Of a stretch of 64,000 nucleotides of DNA, positions 34,145 through 44,320 are shown piece after piece (position 1 is the stretch's first letter; each line of letters starts with the position of its first letter). Source of the DNA: Aplidium turbinatum. Its lineage: Eukaryota; Chordata; Ascidiacea; Aplousobranchia; Polyclinidae. The notes under the pieces were generated by a model. It saw only the letters and a list, made by a program, of their open reading frames with translations, was not told the origin of the DNA and did no database searches. A program made the position numbers and the translations under genes. The stretch is from contig OU964925.1 of NCBI GenBank assembly GCA_918807975.1, positions 1,836,798 to 1,900,797 of the forward strand. The letters run 5' to 3'.

Positions 34145-35170
34145 GTGGAAAAACTTTCGCTTCCCAGGCTACAGTGGAAGGCTACTAGAGAGCAGCCAGT
34201 CTTTGGTTGGATAGTTTCATGGATAGTTTCATGGATAGTTTCATCATCCATGACGCGCAGACTTTCCACTCAATTAGGTGGCTTGAAGATGAAGCAGTCA
34301 TTAATGATGTGGTCTGCGGTGTTTGCTGATCGCCCAGTGAGGTTATTGATAATACTCCATGCTTTGCGGCTTGAGTATGAGAAGTCGATGGTTTGGATGG
34401 CTTCGTTTCATCGCTCAAGCTTCTTTACGTCCAGCCACTCAAGTAATCTGGTGGCGGCGGTGCTAGAAGTAGTACCAGGTATAGCGTTTAGGTAGGAGCA
34501 GTAGAGAGCTTCACACTCAGAGTCCCAGTATGGTGTAAAGCTGGTTCGATGACCACGTCGTATTGTGGCCTTTGCCGCAGTTAATATGGCATTGCAGAAG
34601 TCCTGGTATGCCTCGTCTGCGTTGCATGTTTCAGGTGGTGGTAACTTTGCAGTAGACTCATTGGTCAAGAGGCTGTATTGACTCCAATCGGCTTTTTTGA
34701 AGTTCCATCGCATCACCTGTGAACTCGGGACAGGAGCCACAAGTTTTGGGGCGATGATGAGGGACGGCCGGTGTTGGGACCGCGGAATTTCTTAAGCACA
34801 CGTCTGTCTGGAAGAGAGCTGTCGACACTCGCGAAGGCCAAGTCAGGATTTTTTACAATTCCTCAGCGACCGGAGTCGAAACTGGCTGGTTCCTTTGGGT
34901 TGAATAGGAGGGCAAGATGGTTTGTATGTCTCGAAGAGGGCTGTTGACACTCGCGAAGGCCAAGTCAGGATTTTTTACTATTCCCCAGCGACCGTAGTGG
35001 AAACTGGCTGGTTCCTTTGGGTTGAATAGGAGGCCCAGCCATCTAGCAATTCTCCGTCGCTGCTTGTGTTCTCGTAGCCCCAGTCGGTTTGACTGTGGGA
35101 GGGGAACGTTGAAAGGGATGATGGCAACATTCGCGAGGGTGGGGGCTTGTAGATGTTGTAGTCTGAGACG
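34145..35170 (-). mobile_element. I/Jockey-type LINE, rearranged (copy B)
   Basis: Reading leftward: an endonuclease-region fragment (RLGLREHKQRRRIARWLGLL) at 35190-34853, the endonuclease-RT linker (SSQVMRWNFKKADWSQYSLL, FTPYWDSECEALY) at 34740-34408, then directly the 3' end (AKHGVLSITSLGDQQTPQTT). The whole reverse transcriptase is missing, so the copy is internally deleted. It holds a direct tandem duplication (34811-35033). Same family as copies A, C and D. Confidence 0.8.
34811..35033. repeat. Tandem duplication of about 122 bp within the LINE
   Basis: The stretch GACACTCGCGAAGGCCAAGT and the next 80 bp occur twice, starting at 34811 and 34933, with a few differences. The duplication is inside the endonuclease-region part of copy B. 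Confidence 0.88.
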
Positions 35171-35265
35171 AGACAATTTATCGAAAGACAATTTATCGAA
35201 CGACAGTTAATCGAACGACAGTTTATCGAAACGACTGTTTATCAAACGACGAATTTCCCGAAACA
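35170..35265. repeat. Short tandem array, TTATCGAACGACAG-type unit
   Basis: Five to six copies of a 13-15 bp unit (CAATTTATCGAACGA, CAGTTAATCGAACGA, CAGTTTATCGAAACGA and so on) bridge the LINE and the next element. Confidence 0.8.
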
Positions 35266-35269
35266 AGTT

Positions 35270-35937
35270 TTTGAACTTTTTTTAAAATTAAAGCAAGACT
35301 GATAATGATGATCAGACTAGCCTTAATGTTGGTAATAAGGCCCATGGGCCCCTGGGGTAGGAGAATTGTACCGTTGTGCACCTCTGGTTAAGAAAGTGAG
35401 GGTTAAAGACTTGAGTAGCCTAACCCAAAAAATTCTTGTTACACCATTAATCCAATTTGTTAGTGCAATGGAAATATCATAATTTCAGTATCAAAATACT
35501 TTAGCATCCCTACCATATCTGAAAACACCATGTTGCTTTGAAAAAAAATGGAGCATGGGGTGGGAGGGAATAGTTGTTTCTGTCTAGGCTATAGGCTACC
35601 GGTACTTGCTTATTAGTTCTGTGCCTGTGACGTCGATTAGAAGTTGTTTTTTGGTGTTGTTATTGTGAAATACACCTTTTCTATCACTTTTGGTGCAAAT
35701 TCAAACCGGGCCTTATGCACAACACATGCATCTAATAAAGCCCGCTTGGGATTTATTTTATTTTCTTAATATTTCACAACTCCTTTTACTTAGAAACTTG
35801 TTTCACAGATATGTTGTTTAGATAGACCCAAAGTATCCGTATTCCAAGTTTTGTTCAAAATTATGCAATATTTAGAAAAATATTGAGGTTTGAAAATTAG
35901 CGGGCCTTATTAGCTGCAGGTGCCTTAGTTATCGCTA
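35270..35937. mobile_element. Deletion derivative of the 13.4-16.6 kb TA-flanked element
   Basis: It matches 13.77-14.25 kb and then 16.44-16.60 kb, including GGCCCATGGGCCCCTGGGGT. It ends in the same CTTATTAGCTGCAGGTGCCT right end. Where the other copy has the TTAA transposon, this one has a single TTAA (35775-35778). The left end is missing. Confidence 0.85.
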
Positions 35938-36124
35938 AAAATATGGTCAGCAATTATAGTAATAGTTTCTTTCAGAGGCACGTTAGTAAACAGACACAAA
36001 TCAAAACTCACCATGCGACTATTGAGTGGACACTTAAAATCTTTTAACTTTTTCATAAATTGATTACTGGTAGTTGAGGTAAGCATGTAGGTGTTAGGTA
36101 TGTAGGGTTTTACAATTTTGTCTT
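35938..36124 (-). mobile_element. Penelope-like element, reverse transcriptase fragment
   Basis: The minus-strand frame encodes RMVSFDLCLFTNVPLKETI, the RT core motif (S-F-D-[VI]-x-S-L-[FY]-T-N-[VI]-P) diagnostic of Penelope-like elements, followed by ITIIADHIF. It is bounded by the TA-flanked element on one side and the CR1-group LINE on the other. Further Penelope-type sequence appears beyond the LINE (39364-39640). Confidence 0.8.
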
Positions 36125-36535
36125 TTATTTGCATCAAGTTCTTTTATTTGCATCAACAGCACATGTGGAAAAAACAATACAAGATTACAATGTGAACTAG
36201 GTTGTTTTAATGTTTGCTGACGATGATGGGAGTGGCAGAATGACCGAACTGGTCATCAAGTCTGCCACACCCGTGTGGTGTCATAGCTTATTTGACATGG
36301 AACGGTGTCGGAGTTGAACGCAAATATATATTGTATACATTACAAAATAAAAAACAATACACACACGAAATTTAACAGTACAATATAAAACAGGAATACA
36401 AGAAGCGATGCAGAAATACAAAATGGCATAGGCTATACATACAACACAGCATAGGCTACTGGTAAGGAAAAAGCGAATATACAGTAATTAGCGAGATACG
36501 GTGAGAATAAGTAAAAACAGTTTGATGGCACTATA

Positions 36536-38182
36536 TCAGTTACTTAATTTATACCCAGACATTAAGTGCAGTTTTAACTTTTTAGAAAACATACTAATTG
36601 TTTGAATTTTTCTTAGCTGTTCCGGTAATTTGTTCCAAGTGTTTGTTCCAAGAAATTTAATTGAGCGTTGACCAAGCTTTGTATGCATTCTTGGTTTAAA
36701 AAGTATATCTTTCTTAGCACCTCTGGTATTATAGTTATGAGTTTCATTACAAGGACGAAAGTACTCAGAAAAAATTGCTGGTAGATGTCCTTTATTGCTT
36801 TTATAAACAAACTTACATACTTCTATTAAAAACATGTCTTCGACTTGTAGCAAGTTGCTTTTATTGAACAGAGATTTGGTGGGAATTCTGTCCTTAATCT
36901 TGGTGAAGTTTAAACAGCGAATTATGCGATTGTGTACCAGATTTAAAGGATACAGTTCCGTTTTAGAAGCACGACCCCAACAGATGATACCATACATTAG
37001 GTGGGAGTGAACTAGAGCATAGTAAACTGCTTTTAATGTCTGGGAATTTACGCACTTTCTTAATCGATATAGAGCACCACAGCTTTGAGAAAGTTTTGTT
37101 GAGATTATATTGATGTGCTGTTTCCATGATAACGACTCATCAAATGTTATTCCTAAGTATTTGTAGGTGTTTGTGCGTTGCAAACTGGTATTTTGAAAAG
37201 TTACTTCTAGATTTGAATTTTCTCGAACAAACTTTGACCCAAACAACATGTATTTGGTTTTGCTTACATTAATTGTTAACTTGTTTGTATGCATCCAGTT
37301 TTGAATCATTAGGAGGTTAGAATTCACTTTTTCTTGCAATCTAGTAGGGCTTTTATCCTTAATACATAGTAGTGTATCATCAGCAAACAAACGAGTCTCA
37401 AATTCAGAAGCGTGATTAAGGTCATTAATGTAGATAATGAACAACAGTGGACCAAGAACTGAGCCTTGGGGTACACCACATTTGATTTCTTCATATTTAG
37501 AATTTGTAGTACCAATCTGCACAAACTGGTAACGGTGATTTAAGTAAGACTTTAATAAATTATAGGCATTTCCTCTGATGCCATAATAATCCAGTTTCTT
37601 TAAAAGGATTTCATGGTCAACAGTGTCAAATGCTTTGGCAAGGTCAATAAAGATACTACATGTAGTAAAACCATCATCGCAATTTTGTAGTAATTGTTCA
37701 TAGATATCCGTAGCAGCTAATGTGGTTGAATGTCCACCTCTGAAACCAAACTGTTGTTGGGACAAAACATTGAATTTTTCAAAAAAATTTACTAACCTTT
37801 TATGAATGATTTTTTCAAAGATTTTGGAGAAACATGTTAAGATGGAAATAGGCCTGAATTGATCAACTTTGTTTTTTACTCCCCCTTTATGAAGGGGTAT
37901 CACCCTTGCAATTTTATAGCTATCAGGGAATTTACCAATTGTCATAAATTCATTTATTATAGAAGCTAAGATTGGGCTTATGACACACTTCAATTTTTTT
38001 ATTGTTTTAATAGTGATGCCATCTGGACCAGTTGCTTTTTTGTTATCTAAGCTGTTGACAATGCTTAAAATTTCCATTTCATCAGTATTTTCTAGGTGCA
38101 GGGAATTGAGAAGTCTGCCTCTCATCAGGGACAATGGATTAGAAGTGGTTTTTGGAACTTTGGCTGCAAGTGAAGGTCCCAC
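36536..38182 (-). CDS. LINE reverse transcriptase, 548 codons
   Basis: A full RT domain with motifs [77 protein letters not shown] and FADDTLLC (catalytic Asp-Asp), then YLGITFDESLSWKQHI. A C-terminal region with NKLPEQLRK follows. No internal stop, so this is the best-preserved RT in the window. CR1/L2/Daphne-like group by motif order and FADD box; the exact clade is not resolved. It would copy LINE RNA at a nicked target site. Confidence 0.92.
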   Translation of the reverse strand: MGPSLAAKVPKTTSNPLSLMRGRLLNSLHLENTDEMEILSIVNSLDNKKATGPDGITIKTIKKLKCVISPILASIINEFMTIGKFPDSYKIARVIPLHKGGVKNKVDQFRPISILTCFSKIFEKIIHKRLVNFFEKFNVLSQQQFGFRGGHSTTLAATDIYEQLLQNCDDGFTTCSIFIDLAKAFDTVDHEILLKKLDYYGIRGNAYNLLKSYLNHRYQFVQIGTTNSKYEEIKCGVPQGSVLGPLLFIIYINDLNHASEFETRLFADDTLLCIKDKSPTRLQEKVNSNLLMIQNWMHTNKLTINVSKTKYMLFGSKFVRENSNLEVTFQNTSLQRTNTYKYLGITFDESLSWKQHINIISTKLSQSCGALYRLRKCVNSQTLKAVYYALVHSHLMYGIICWGRASKTELYPLNLVHNRIIRCLNFTKIKDRIPTKSLFNKSNLLQVEDMFLIEVCKFVYKSNKGHLPAIFSEYFRPCNETHNYNTRGAKKDILFKPRMHTKLGQRSIKFLGTNTWNKLPEQLRKIQTISMFSKKLKLHLMSGYKLSN

Positions 38183-38718
38183 TTGAGTAAAATATGTGTT
38201 AAATGTATTAGGCTACCTTTTTGCACCGGGTCGGTTGTAACTTCATGACCATTACTTAATGAAAAGTTGGTTGCGTATTGTATATTATGTTTTTTGTTTG
38301 TACGGCCAGTAATTTCATTTATTATTTTCCATGTGTTGCTAGAGTTGTTTCTTTCTTTGTTTATTGAGGTTTTATAATAATTAGACTTCGACTTCTCTTT
38401 CACATGAGTAAGCAGATTTCTATATTTTTTGTACTTGGTGTATAAATCATTACTCTTAAAGTTAGTTTTACATAGTTGCTTGAACATTTTATTCCTCGTT
38501 TTGATGGAGGATAGAATACCTCTTGACAACCATGGCCTCAGATATAACCGACTCTCTTTTTTGCTAAGTTTAGTATATGGCATATGCTTGTTGGTTTCAT
38601 CATTAATAATCTGTTCCAAGGTTATTACTTTCTCTTGTGGTGTCATATTGAATGTCATGCTGTTATTAATAGATTTGGCAACATCATTTACAAACTGGTT
38701 TTCATTAAAATTCTTCAT
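38125..38718 (-). CDS. LINE ORF2 linker between endonuclease and RT
   Basis: A basic region containing YLRPWLSRGILSSIKTRNKM and YKKYRNLLTHVKEKSKSNYY, the usual linker upstream of RT in CR1-group ORF2. It overlaps the RT frame by about 58 bp in another frame, so a frameshift lies near 38.15 kb. Confidence 0.85.
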   Translation of the reverse strand: MKNFNENQFVNDVAKSINNSMTFNMTPQEKVITLEQIINDETNKHMPYTKLSKKESRLYLRPWLSRGILSSIKTRNKMFKQLCKTNFKSNDLYTKYKKYRNLLTHVKEKSKSNYYKTSINKERNNSSNTWKIINEITGRTNKKHNIQYATNFSLSNGHEVTTDPVQKGSLIHLTHILLKWDLHLQPKFQKPLLIHCP

Positions 38719-38766
38719 ACTACGTATCCGGATGTGAGTGTCTTTAGCAGACTTGGAATAGTTGTC

Positions 38767-39363
38767 TTATATAGTAAATTTAGCAGCTACAGGAAAGTGG
38801 TCAGTGATATCGCTTTGAATAACAAAGGCCTGAGATTTTATATTGAGAGTGGATTTTGTATAGATATGGTCAAGCAGCGAGCTGGAATGAGATGTAATCC
38901 GTGTTGGTATGTCGATTAGGCTATTTAAATCAAAACTTTGCAAAAGATTTTTGTAGGATAAAATGTTTTCTGTTGTAGAATTTAAAATATTTATATTAAT
39001 GTCACCAGCTATCACACAAAGTCTTTTAAAATTTTGTAACTTGTGTAGGGTATCGCTAAATGAATCAATAAACATTTTGATGGATGTACTGGGATGTTTG
39101 TAGATGACACCAATGATTAATTTTCCTTTGCCTTGATCGCCACAAATATTCTCAATCCATAAGTTTTCACAGCCTTCAATGTTGAGTTTTAGGTCATGTC
39201 TGACTTGGTACAGGATGTTATCCCTAATGTAAAGGCAGACTCCCCCAGCATTGGTAATGGAATCCTCGTGGACAAACTGGTACCCTGGTAGTGTTATATT
39301 ACCAATTAATTTACCAGGACAGCTTCTGGTTGGAATAAGAGATTGTATCACATCTTTCACCAC
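38767..39363 (-). CDS. LINE apurinic-like endonuclease, C-terminal part
   Basis: It contains GGVCLYIRDNI, LIIGVIYKHP, AGDININIL (metal-ligand Asp-Asn motif), LLDHIYT and SDITDHFPVAAKF (catalytic S-D-H), the second half of the APE endonuclease. The N-terminal Asn and Glu motifs are missing because the copy is 5'-truncated at about 39363. A stop and a short gap separate it from the linker. Confidence 0.9.
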   Translation of the reverse strand: MVKDVIQSLIPTRSCPGKLIGNITLPGYQFVHEDSITNAGGVCLYIRDNILYQVRHDLKLNIEGCENLWIENICGDQGKGKLIIGVIYKHPSTSIKMFIDSFSDTLHKLQNFKRLCVIAGDININILNSTTENILSYKNLLQSFDLNSLIDIPTRITSHSSSLLDHIYTKSTLNIKSQAFVIQSDITDHFPVAAKFTI

Positions 39364-39640
39364 AAATCACATGCCTGTACTTAACATCTCATGTGATCTG
39401 TTTCCCACCGTATAATTTTACTCGTAATCATTCTTGTATCACTTGGTCAGTTTGTGCTTTTCAATGCAGAGTGTCGTTACAGTTCAAAGTCAGATTTATC
39501 TGATAATTTTTCATTTTATTTATATTGCAGATTTAACTAATTCCTGATGAGGACACACGTCCGTCACGAAAACGTTTGAGTTGATTAGGAAACCCGCTAA
39601 GGTTACTTTGTTTTGTTTGTCTATGGTTCAACAAAGCAAA
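39364..39640 (+). mobile_element. Penelope-like terminal sequence with hammerhead-like motif
   Basis: It contains CTGATGAGGACACACGTCC and GTCACGAAAACG (39544-39574), the CUGAUGA...GAAA arrangement found in Penelope terminal repeats, with GGAC/GTCC able to pair as stem II. It probably belongs to the element interrupted by the LINE, although its strand differs from the RT fragment. Confidence 0.6.
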
Positions 39641-40335
39641 CTCTCTACCAAAGCTTTAATTAATTACACGTTTCCATTACAAAATTAAATATTTATGTGC
39701 ATAAATGATTTTTTACAGTTTAATTTTATCAAAAACAAGCACAAATGCATATTTTGGTCAAAATGAAGTTTCAATGTAGAAATCCATTTCGTACCCCAAC
39801 TAGCGGCGCAACAAAAGTTCTGATATCATGGGCAGAACTTACCAAATTTAATCATGTCGTACTATTAATTCTTCTATGAAAAGTTTAAAAATCTGTTTTA
39901 GGTCATATGTTTAAGACAAAAATTTCAATTTTTTTTACCAAGGGTCTTAAAATAAGTCTATCTGGTGTAGGCTAGTGGTGTTATATCCTAAAATCATAGC
40001 TAAAGTTAAATTTGAAAAAAAGCCGATTAACCCCCCTCCGTAATATTAGGTTTGTGGGTGAAAAGCAATCGAAAAAATACAGTTTATTTAAAAAAGAAGT
40101 TTATTCATCAGTGTTGCCTTTACTTGTCTGGAGAGCAATACAAGGGTATTTGAGGAAAGAGCTTCTGAAAGTTCACAGTAGGTTGTTATCATGGATGTGG
40201 AGGCGCTATAAAAAAAGGTCTAGCCAGGGTTGTTGGGAGGATGATTTGGGCCCGGTAGGTTACCAACGAGACACTTCACTGAAAAAAATCACTACCGGTA
40301 TATCTTAATACGCGGCTTCTTCAAGTTTCCGTGGC
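39641..40335. other. No gene recognised
   Basis: AT-rich sequence. A stretch near 39940-40045 weakly resembles one arm of the fold-back at 56.4-57.2 kb (CTAAAATCATAGCTAAAGTT). Otherwise nothing. Confidence 0.35.
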
Positions 40336-40343
40336 CCTAAAAC

Positions 40344-41516
40344 CAGAGGTGGGCAGTAGCGCGCTACTTTTGTAGCGACGCTACTAGCGGCGCTACTTTT
40401 TTGGTAAAAGTAGCGGTAGCGGCGCTACTTTTTAGTTGGAATAGCGGCTGCAGTAGCGGAGCTACTTTTATTCCAAAGTAGCGGTAGCGGCGCTACTTTT
40501 TTTCAGTTGCATTCCCGCTACTTTTTAATTTAAATTGAAAAAAATGCCTGTTTTTTTTTGCAATACTAGCGTGGTCAAGCAGCTATATAATCGGCTTGGT
40601 TGCAAAGTTTCGGTCTTTTCTAGCTGACGTTAACTTCTTCGGCGAATATCTCCGTGTGATGAAGTCTATCTGCCAGGCTTTAGACATTCTCCAGGGCGAG
40701 TCCAAGGTATATTACGGAATCTTGCTTCCAACCATCACAATTTGCGGGAAGAAGTTGACCGAGATCAGTGATCTGTGAGGAGTTGAAAGTGAAAGTCCTT
40801 GAAGGGGTGAAGAAACGATTCAACAAGTGCTTCAACAACATGAAATGCGTTATGGCATCATGTCTTCATCCCTCCTTCAAGACGTCGTGGCTACAATTTC
40901 TGCACTACGTTTCCACAGATGATGCTGACGCACTGCGAGAAAAAGTCAAGACAGATATAATTCGACTGTTGCGGGAGACATCAAGCCAGGTTGATACCGA
41001 GAAGAGTGACACCAACACCAGTCATGACTCCGAGGATGTATTTTTTGGAGTGTTGGCGCCATCCCGTGAAACGTCGGTGCAGAAGGAAGCAGCAATTGTG
41101 GACGCCTTTTTTTCGGACAAGAGCAAGTCCTTGAGCTTTTCGAATACCGAGTTAAAACATCTGTTCATTAAATACAACACCCCCATTCCTTCTAGTGCTG
41201 CGGTGGAGAGACTTTTCTCTGTCGGAAAAGATGTGCTTAAGCGGGCAGGCCTTAGTGACTCTCATTTTGAAATGCTCGTGTTTTTGAAAGATGCGTAGCA
41301 ATAAATTTCCCTTAGAATGTGTTTTCTATAACGACGTTAAAATGACAGTGTAAACGAATGATAACATTCGTTTTCATGGTCATTTTTGCGTCACTAGGGA
41401 CCTGAGTGTTTCCTAGTGTCATTTTAGACAAAAGTAGCGGTAGCGCGCGCTACTTTTGTAAATTGGTAGCGGGTAGCGCGCGCTACTTTGTCCCAAGTAG
41501 CGGGTGCCCACCTCTG
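40344..41516 (+). mobile_element. hAT transposon with perfect 8-bp target duplication
   Basis: Inverted ends CAGAGGTGGGCA / TGCCCACCTCTG are flanked by CCTAAAAC on both sides (40336-40343, 41517-41524). Many copies of GTAGCGGCGCTACTTTT crowd the subterminal 200 bp on both sides, likely transposase-binding repeats. At 1173 bp it keeps only the C-terminal part of the transposase, so it is an internal-deletion derivative. Confidence 0.95.
40596..41298 (+). pseudogene. hAT transposase C-terminal portion
   Basis: Two frames (40596-40778 and 40768-41298, one frameshift near 40775) give SICQALDILQGE with YYGILLPTI, then KRFNKCF, MASCLHPSFKTSWL and finally KYNTPIPSSAAVERLFSVGK. The last is the hATC dimerisation motif (P-x-S-S-A-A-V-E-R-x-F-S). 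The BED finger and N-terminal catalytic part are deleted. Confidence 0.92.
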
Positions 41517-41524
41517 CCTAAAAC

Positions 41525-43120
41525 CTTCACGGACCCGAGACCAAAAGTAGCCTACCTATAAACTTTCCTCGACGCTACTGGGGCCTAGCACTGTCGGGCT
41601 TCATGCCGGCAGCGTCGACGTAAAACATGGGTCCAACAAAAGTACGTTTTTTCTAAGACACTACCTTTCAACACAACGACAAATATTAGAAATAAGGACG
41701 GTATGGCAACGCTGCTTATAGGTAATTCGTCGGACATAGCAAATCAGCTTTCTAACTTACATAGTTTCAATAGATTACCAAATTCTTCAATCTTCATGTG
41801 TTATGTCTCTTGGAAGTTCTACAACAATACTTCAGATATCGCGTGTCTTCATTATTTTCCTTTCATGATGCCTACCAGGCTTGCTTGTTACTAAACTGCG
41901 CACTACTTCACACAAAATGTCCAACTGCTCATTATTTCACTTCAAACTAGGAAAATTAATCGCATTTTTTATTGATTCAACGTCTACATTCACTTAATGC
42001 AGTGATTTCCAACCTATTTGGATTGGCGGACCACTTTTGGTGCCTTCGAAGCGGTCACGGGCCCCTAAAAAAAATTGTCTGAAATTTTGGTATATGGCTT
42101 CTCCTGATGGAATCAAATATTTCATAAGTTTCGAAGCGACACACTTGGAAGAATTTGCTGAACTGGCGACGCACATGACGATTGATGGCATCGACGAAGT
42201 TATGAGCTATAATATTGGCACACAGGATCAAACATCAGTAATCTAGGCTATATGCTGATTTAATGTTTTTCTGTAAATTTTATCAAAAATTAATAGAATT
42301 TTGCAACGGTTACAAAGAATTGATCCCTTTTTTCATTTGTGATCAATATTTCGTTGTAATCACAATCATGGTAAAACTGTGAGTGCTGATAGAAATGCAA
42401 ACGTTAGTCAGCAGTCTAAGTTCATTGATCAACAATCCGTTGTCTCAAAAGAATTAAGTTGAACATAACCAACACTGCCAAATAAAAAGGTTTAACTCAT
42501 TTATATGATTTTTTAGTCAGGAAACCAAACCTTGGTGCGATGTCCTTTGAGATGTAGCATTTAAGGCAGCAACTTCAAGCCCCATAAAACAACGACTCAC
42601 TGACTCCAACACCGCTCGTCATAGCACATGACTAGGGAACTGTGTTCCGAAAGCTAGTGTAATTTGCTATTACCACAGCGAACTCGCGGCATTAGGCTAA
42701 AACAGGCCGTTAATATCTACATTGTGAAGTTAGTTAAAAAAGACTGCATCAAGCTAAATTAAAGACTTTATTCATAAACACCAATGCATTTTGCTCATTC
42801 AAATATTGGGAAGGCGGGGCAAAGCGGACATGTTAACTTCAAAGTGCTCTATTTGAGCAAACAAATTAGATATCCTGAACCTATTGCGCTTTTTGAATTA
42901 ACATGTCACTTAACAACAACTGCCAAGAGTATAAAACTTCATGTGTTTTTATTTTTTAGTTTATTTACAAAATTGATTTTTATTGTAGGTGTCCCCGGAC
43001 GTGGGCAAACGGACATAGCGTGATCGCCTTTTCTCGCAGTTCATTTTGTCAGTTAATTATCAAAATAAAACAAATTTTGTAAACTTGTTAGAAGGAATAT
43101 TCATAAACAAAACCAGTTTC
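41525..43120. other. No gene recognised
   Basis: Mostly AT-rich. A hAT-like end CAGTGATTTCCAACCTATTT starts at 42000, but no partner end was found. No coding segment can be supported. Confidence 0.35.
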
Positions 43121-43331
43121 TCTAATCAAAAAATAAAGAGCCCAAAATGTAGATACCAAACTCATGTTCAGCAAACAAACGTTTCGAAAACTATACTGTC
43201 TTCATCTTCAGTGGTTAAATGTTTATACACATTTATAACACTGAAGATGAAGACAGTATAGTTTTCGAAACGTTTGTTTGCTGAACATGAGTTTAGTATC
43301 TACATTTTGGGCTCTTTATTTTTTGATTAGA
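43121..43331. repeat. Near-perfect hairpin, 93-bp arms, 25-bp loop
   Basis: 43121-43213 is the inverted complement of 43239-43331 with a single mismatch (GATACCAAAC against GATACTAAAC). Each arm contains CTGAAGATGAAGACAG then TTTTCGAAACG, similar to the terminal repeats of Penelope-like elements. The next segment also carries a hammerhead-like motif. Confidence 0.9.
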
Positions 43332-43460
43332 TTGACCAGGCCTTCCAACCATTTTGCTCCAAAACCAGTTAGGTTTGGTAACCAGTAAATTCATTCTAAA
43401 TGAAGCTTTCGCCGCCGTAAAAGCAGCTTCATCAGTATGCTTGTTTGAATATAATCAAAC
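43332..43460 (-). ncRNA. Hammerhead-like ribozyme motif in Penelope-type sequence
   Basis: On the minus strand 43435-43405 reads CTGATGAAGCTGC, a TTTTACG loop, then GCGGCGAAAGC. This is the CUGAUGA and GAAA core with a five-pair stem II (one G-U). GTTACCAAACCTAACTGG follows, as in the plus-strand motif at 60829. Such ribozymes are known in Penelope terminal repeats. Stems I and III are not verified. Confidence 0.5.
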
Positions 43461-44240
43461 TAACTGTTCGTTTAACACTGTTTGGCTAATACATCTTTGC
43501 TGTTTACAGGTCCCAAAAACAGACTGATTATCTGTTGGAAAACAATTTCCACGCTAAAAAAATATTGTTTTGTTTATGCTGTGTTGCAAGTTATATCGAT
43601 ATGTCCGTTTTGCCCAAACAAGCTACAGAAGAAAGTTTGTAATTATAAGCAAAATTGAAATACGAAAAAAGCTAATTTTTGGAGGATAGTGATCCATTGT
43701 TCATTAATTTTCAAAACTAAGAGAGAAGCTAAAGTTTTTAAAAAACACCTAAACATTTAAATGGACTTATTTGTGTAACAGAGCTGAGAAAACTATTTTC
43801 AACTTCTTGGCCGCCGCCGAGTGTACCCAAGGGTTTCAATTTTTTTGTGTGGTCATTCAAATAGTTTTAAAAGATAGAAAAAATGTGTTATTTTTATCGG
43901 TAGATTTTTTAAACAAGCAAATGTCCGTTTTGCCTTCCCTGAACCAATTTTGATTTTCTTGGCCAATTTTTTGGTTCTTTTTATAAAACATGGGCTATGA
44001 CGCAATAAACACCAAGATAATAACTTATAAGCAATGCGTGTTGTTTTGCATCAACCTTGACAAGCGTGTACCACCTACGTCATACCACAACCGACCCAGC
44101 CAGTAAACAGAGGCTCATGTTGATCCAACATTTGCACTCGCTTAATCAACAAAAGAAGTGATTTGTTGGCTGGTAAATGACACATAATGCGAATCCATCA
44201 ACTACACACCAGATCACGTCATACATGCATTATGACGCAT
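43461..44240. other. No gene recognised
   Basis: AT-rich sequence before the putative terminal exon, with nothing recognised. Confidence 0.35.
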
Positions 44241-44245
44241 GAACA

Positions 44246-44320
44246 TTATTCTTGGATGATTCTGAGAAAATTCTCTTCTGCTTTTTCCATCATTCGCAAC
44301 TCTGCTTGCATTTGAGCAAT
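44246..44320 (-). CDS. Putative terminal coding exon of an unidentified gene
   Basis: A strong acceptor (TTGTGTTTCAG) is followed by a 25-codon open frame, IAQMQAELRMMEKAEENFL then RIIQE and a stop. Its heptad-like Met/Leu/Glu pattern predicts a short coiled coil. No upstream exon was found on this strand within the window, so the protein is not identified. It could also be chance. Confidence 0.35.
   Translation of the reverse strand: MAQMQAELRMMEKAEENFLRIIQE

Larger units (their letters stand above)
36125..39363 (-). mobile_element. CR1-group LINE, nearly complete ORF2
   Basis: Reading leftward: endonuclease C-terminal part (39363-38767), linker (38718-38125), reverse transcriptase and C-terminus (38182-36536), then a 3' untranslated region. 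It ends in two direct copies of TTGATGCAAATAAAAGA near 36130-36165, the short-repeat ending typical of CR1/L2-type LINEs. The first half of the endonuclease is absent (5' truncation). The element sits inside Penelope-like sequence. Only one or two frame interruptions, so it is fairly young. Confidence 0.88.

Noticed and set aside
38429-38919. Plus-strand open frames of about 100 codons over the LINE
   Set aside because: They are antisense to the LINE linker and endonuclease, which show clear conserved motifs on the minus strand.
42000-42250. hAT element starting CAGTGATTTCCAACC
   Set aside because: Only one hAT-like end was seen. No inverted partner, duplication or transposase segment supports an element.
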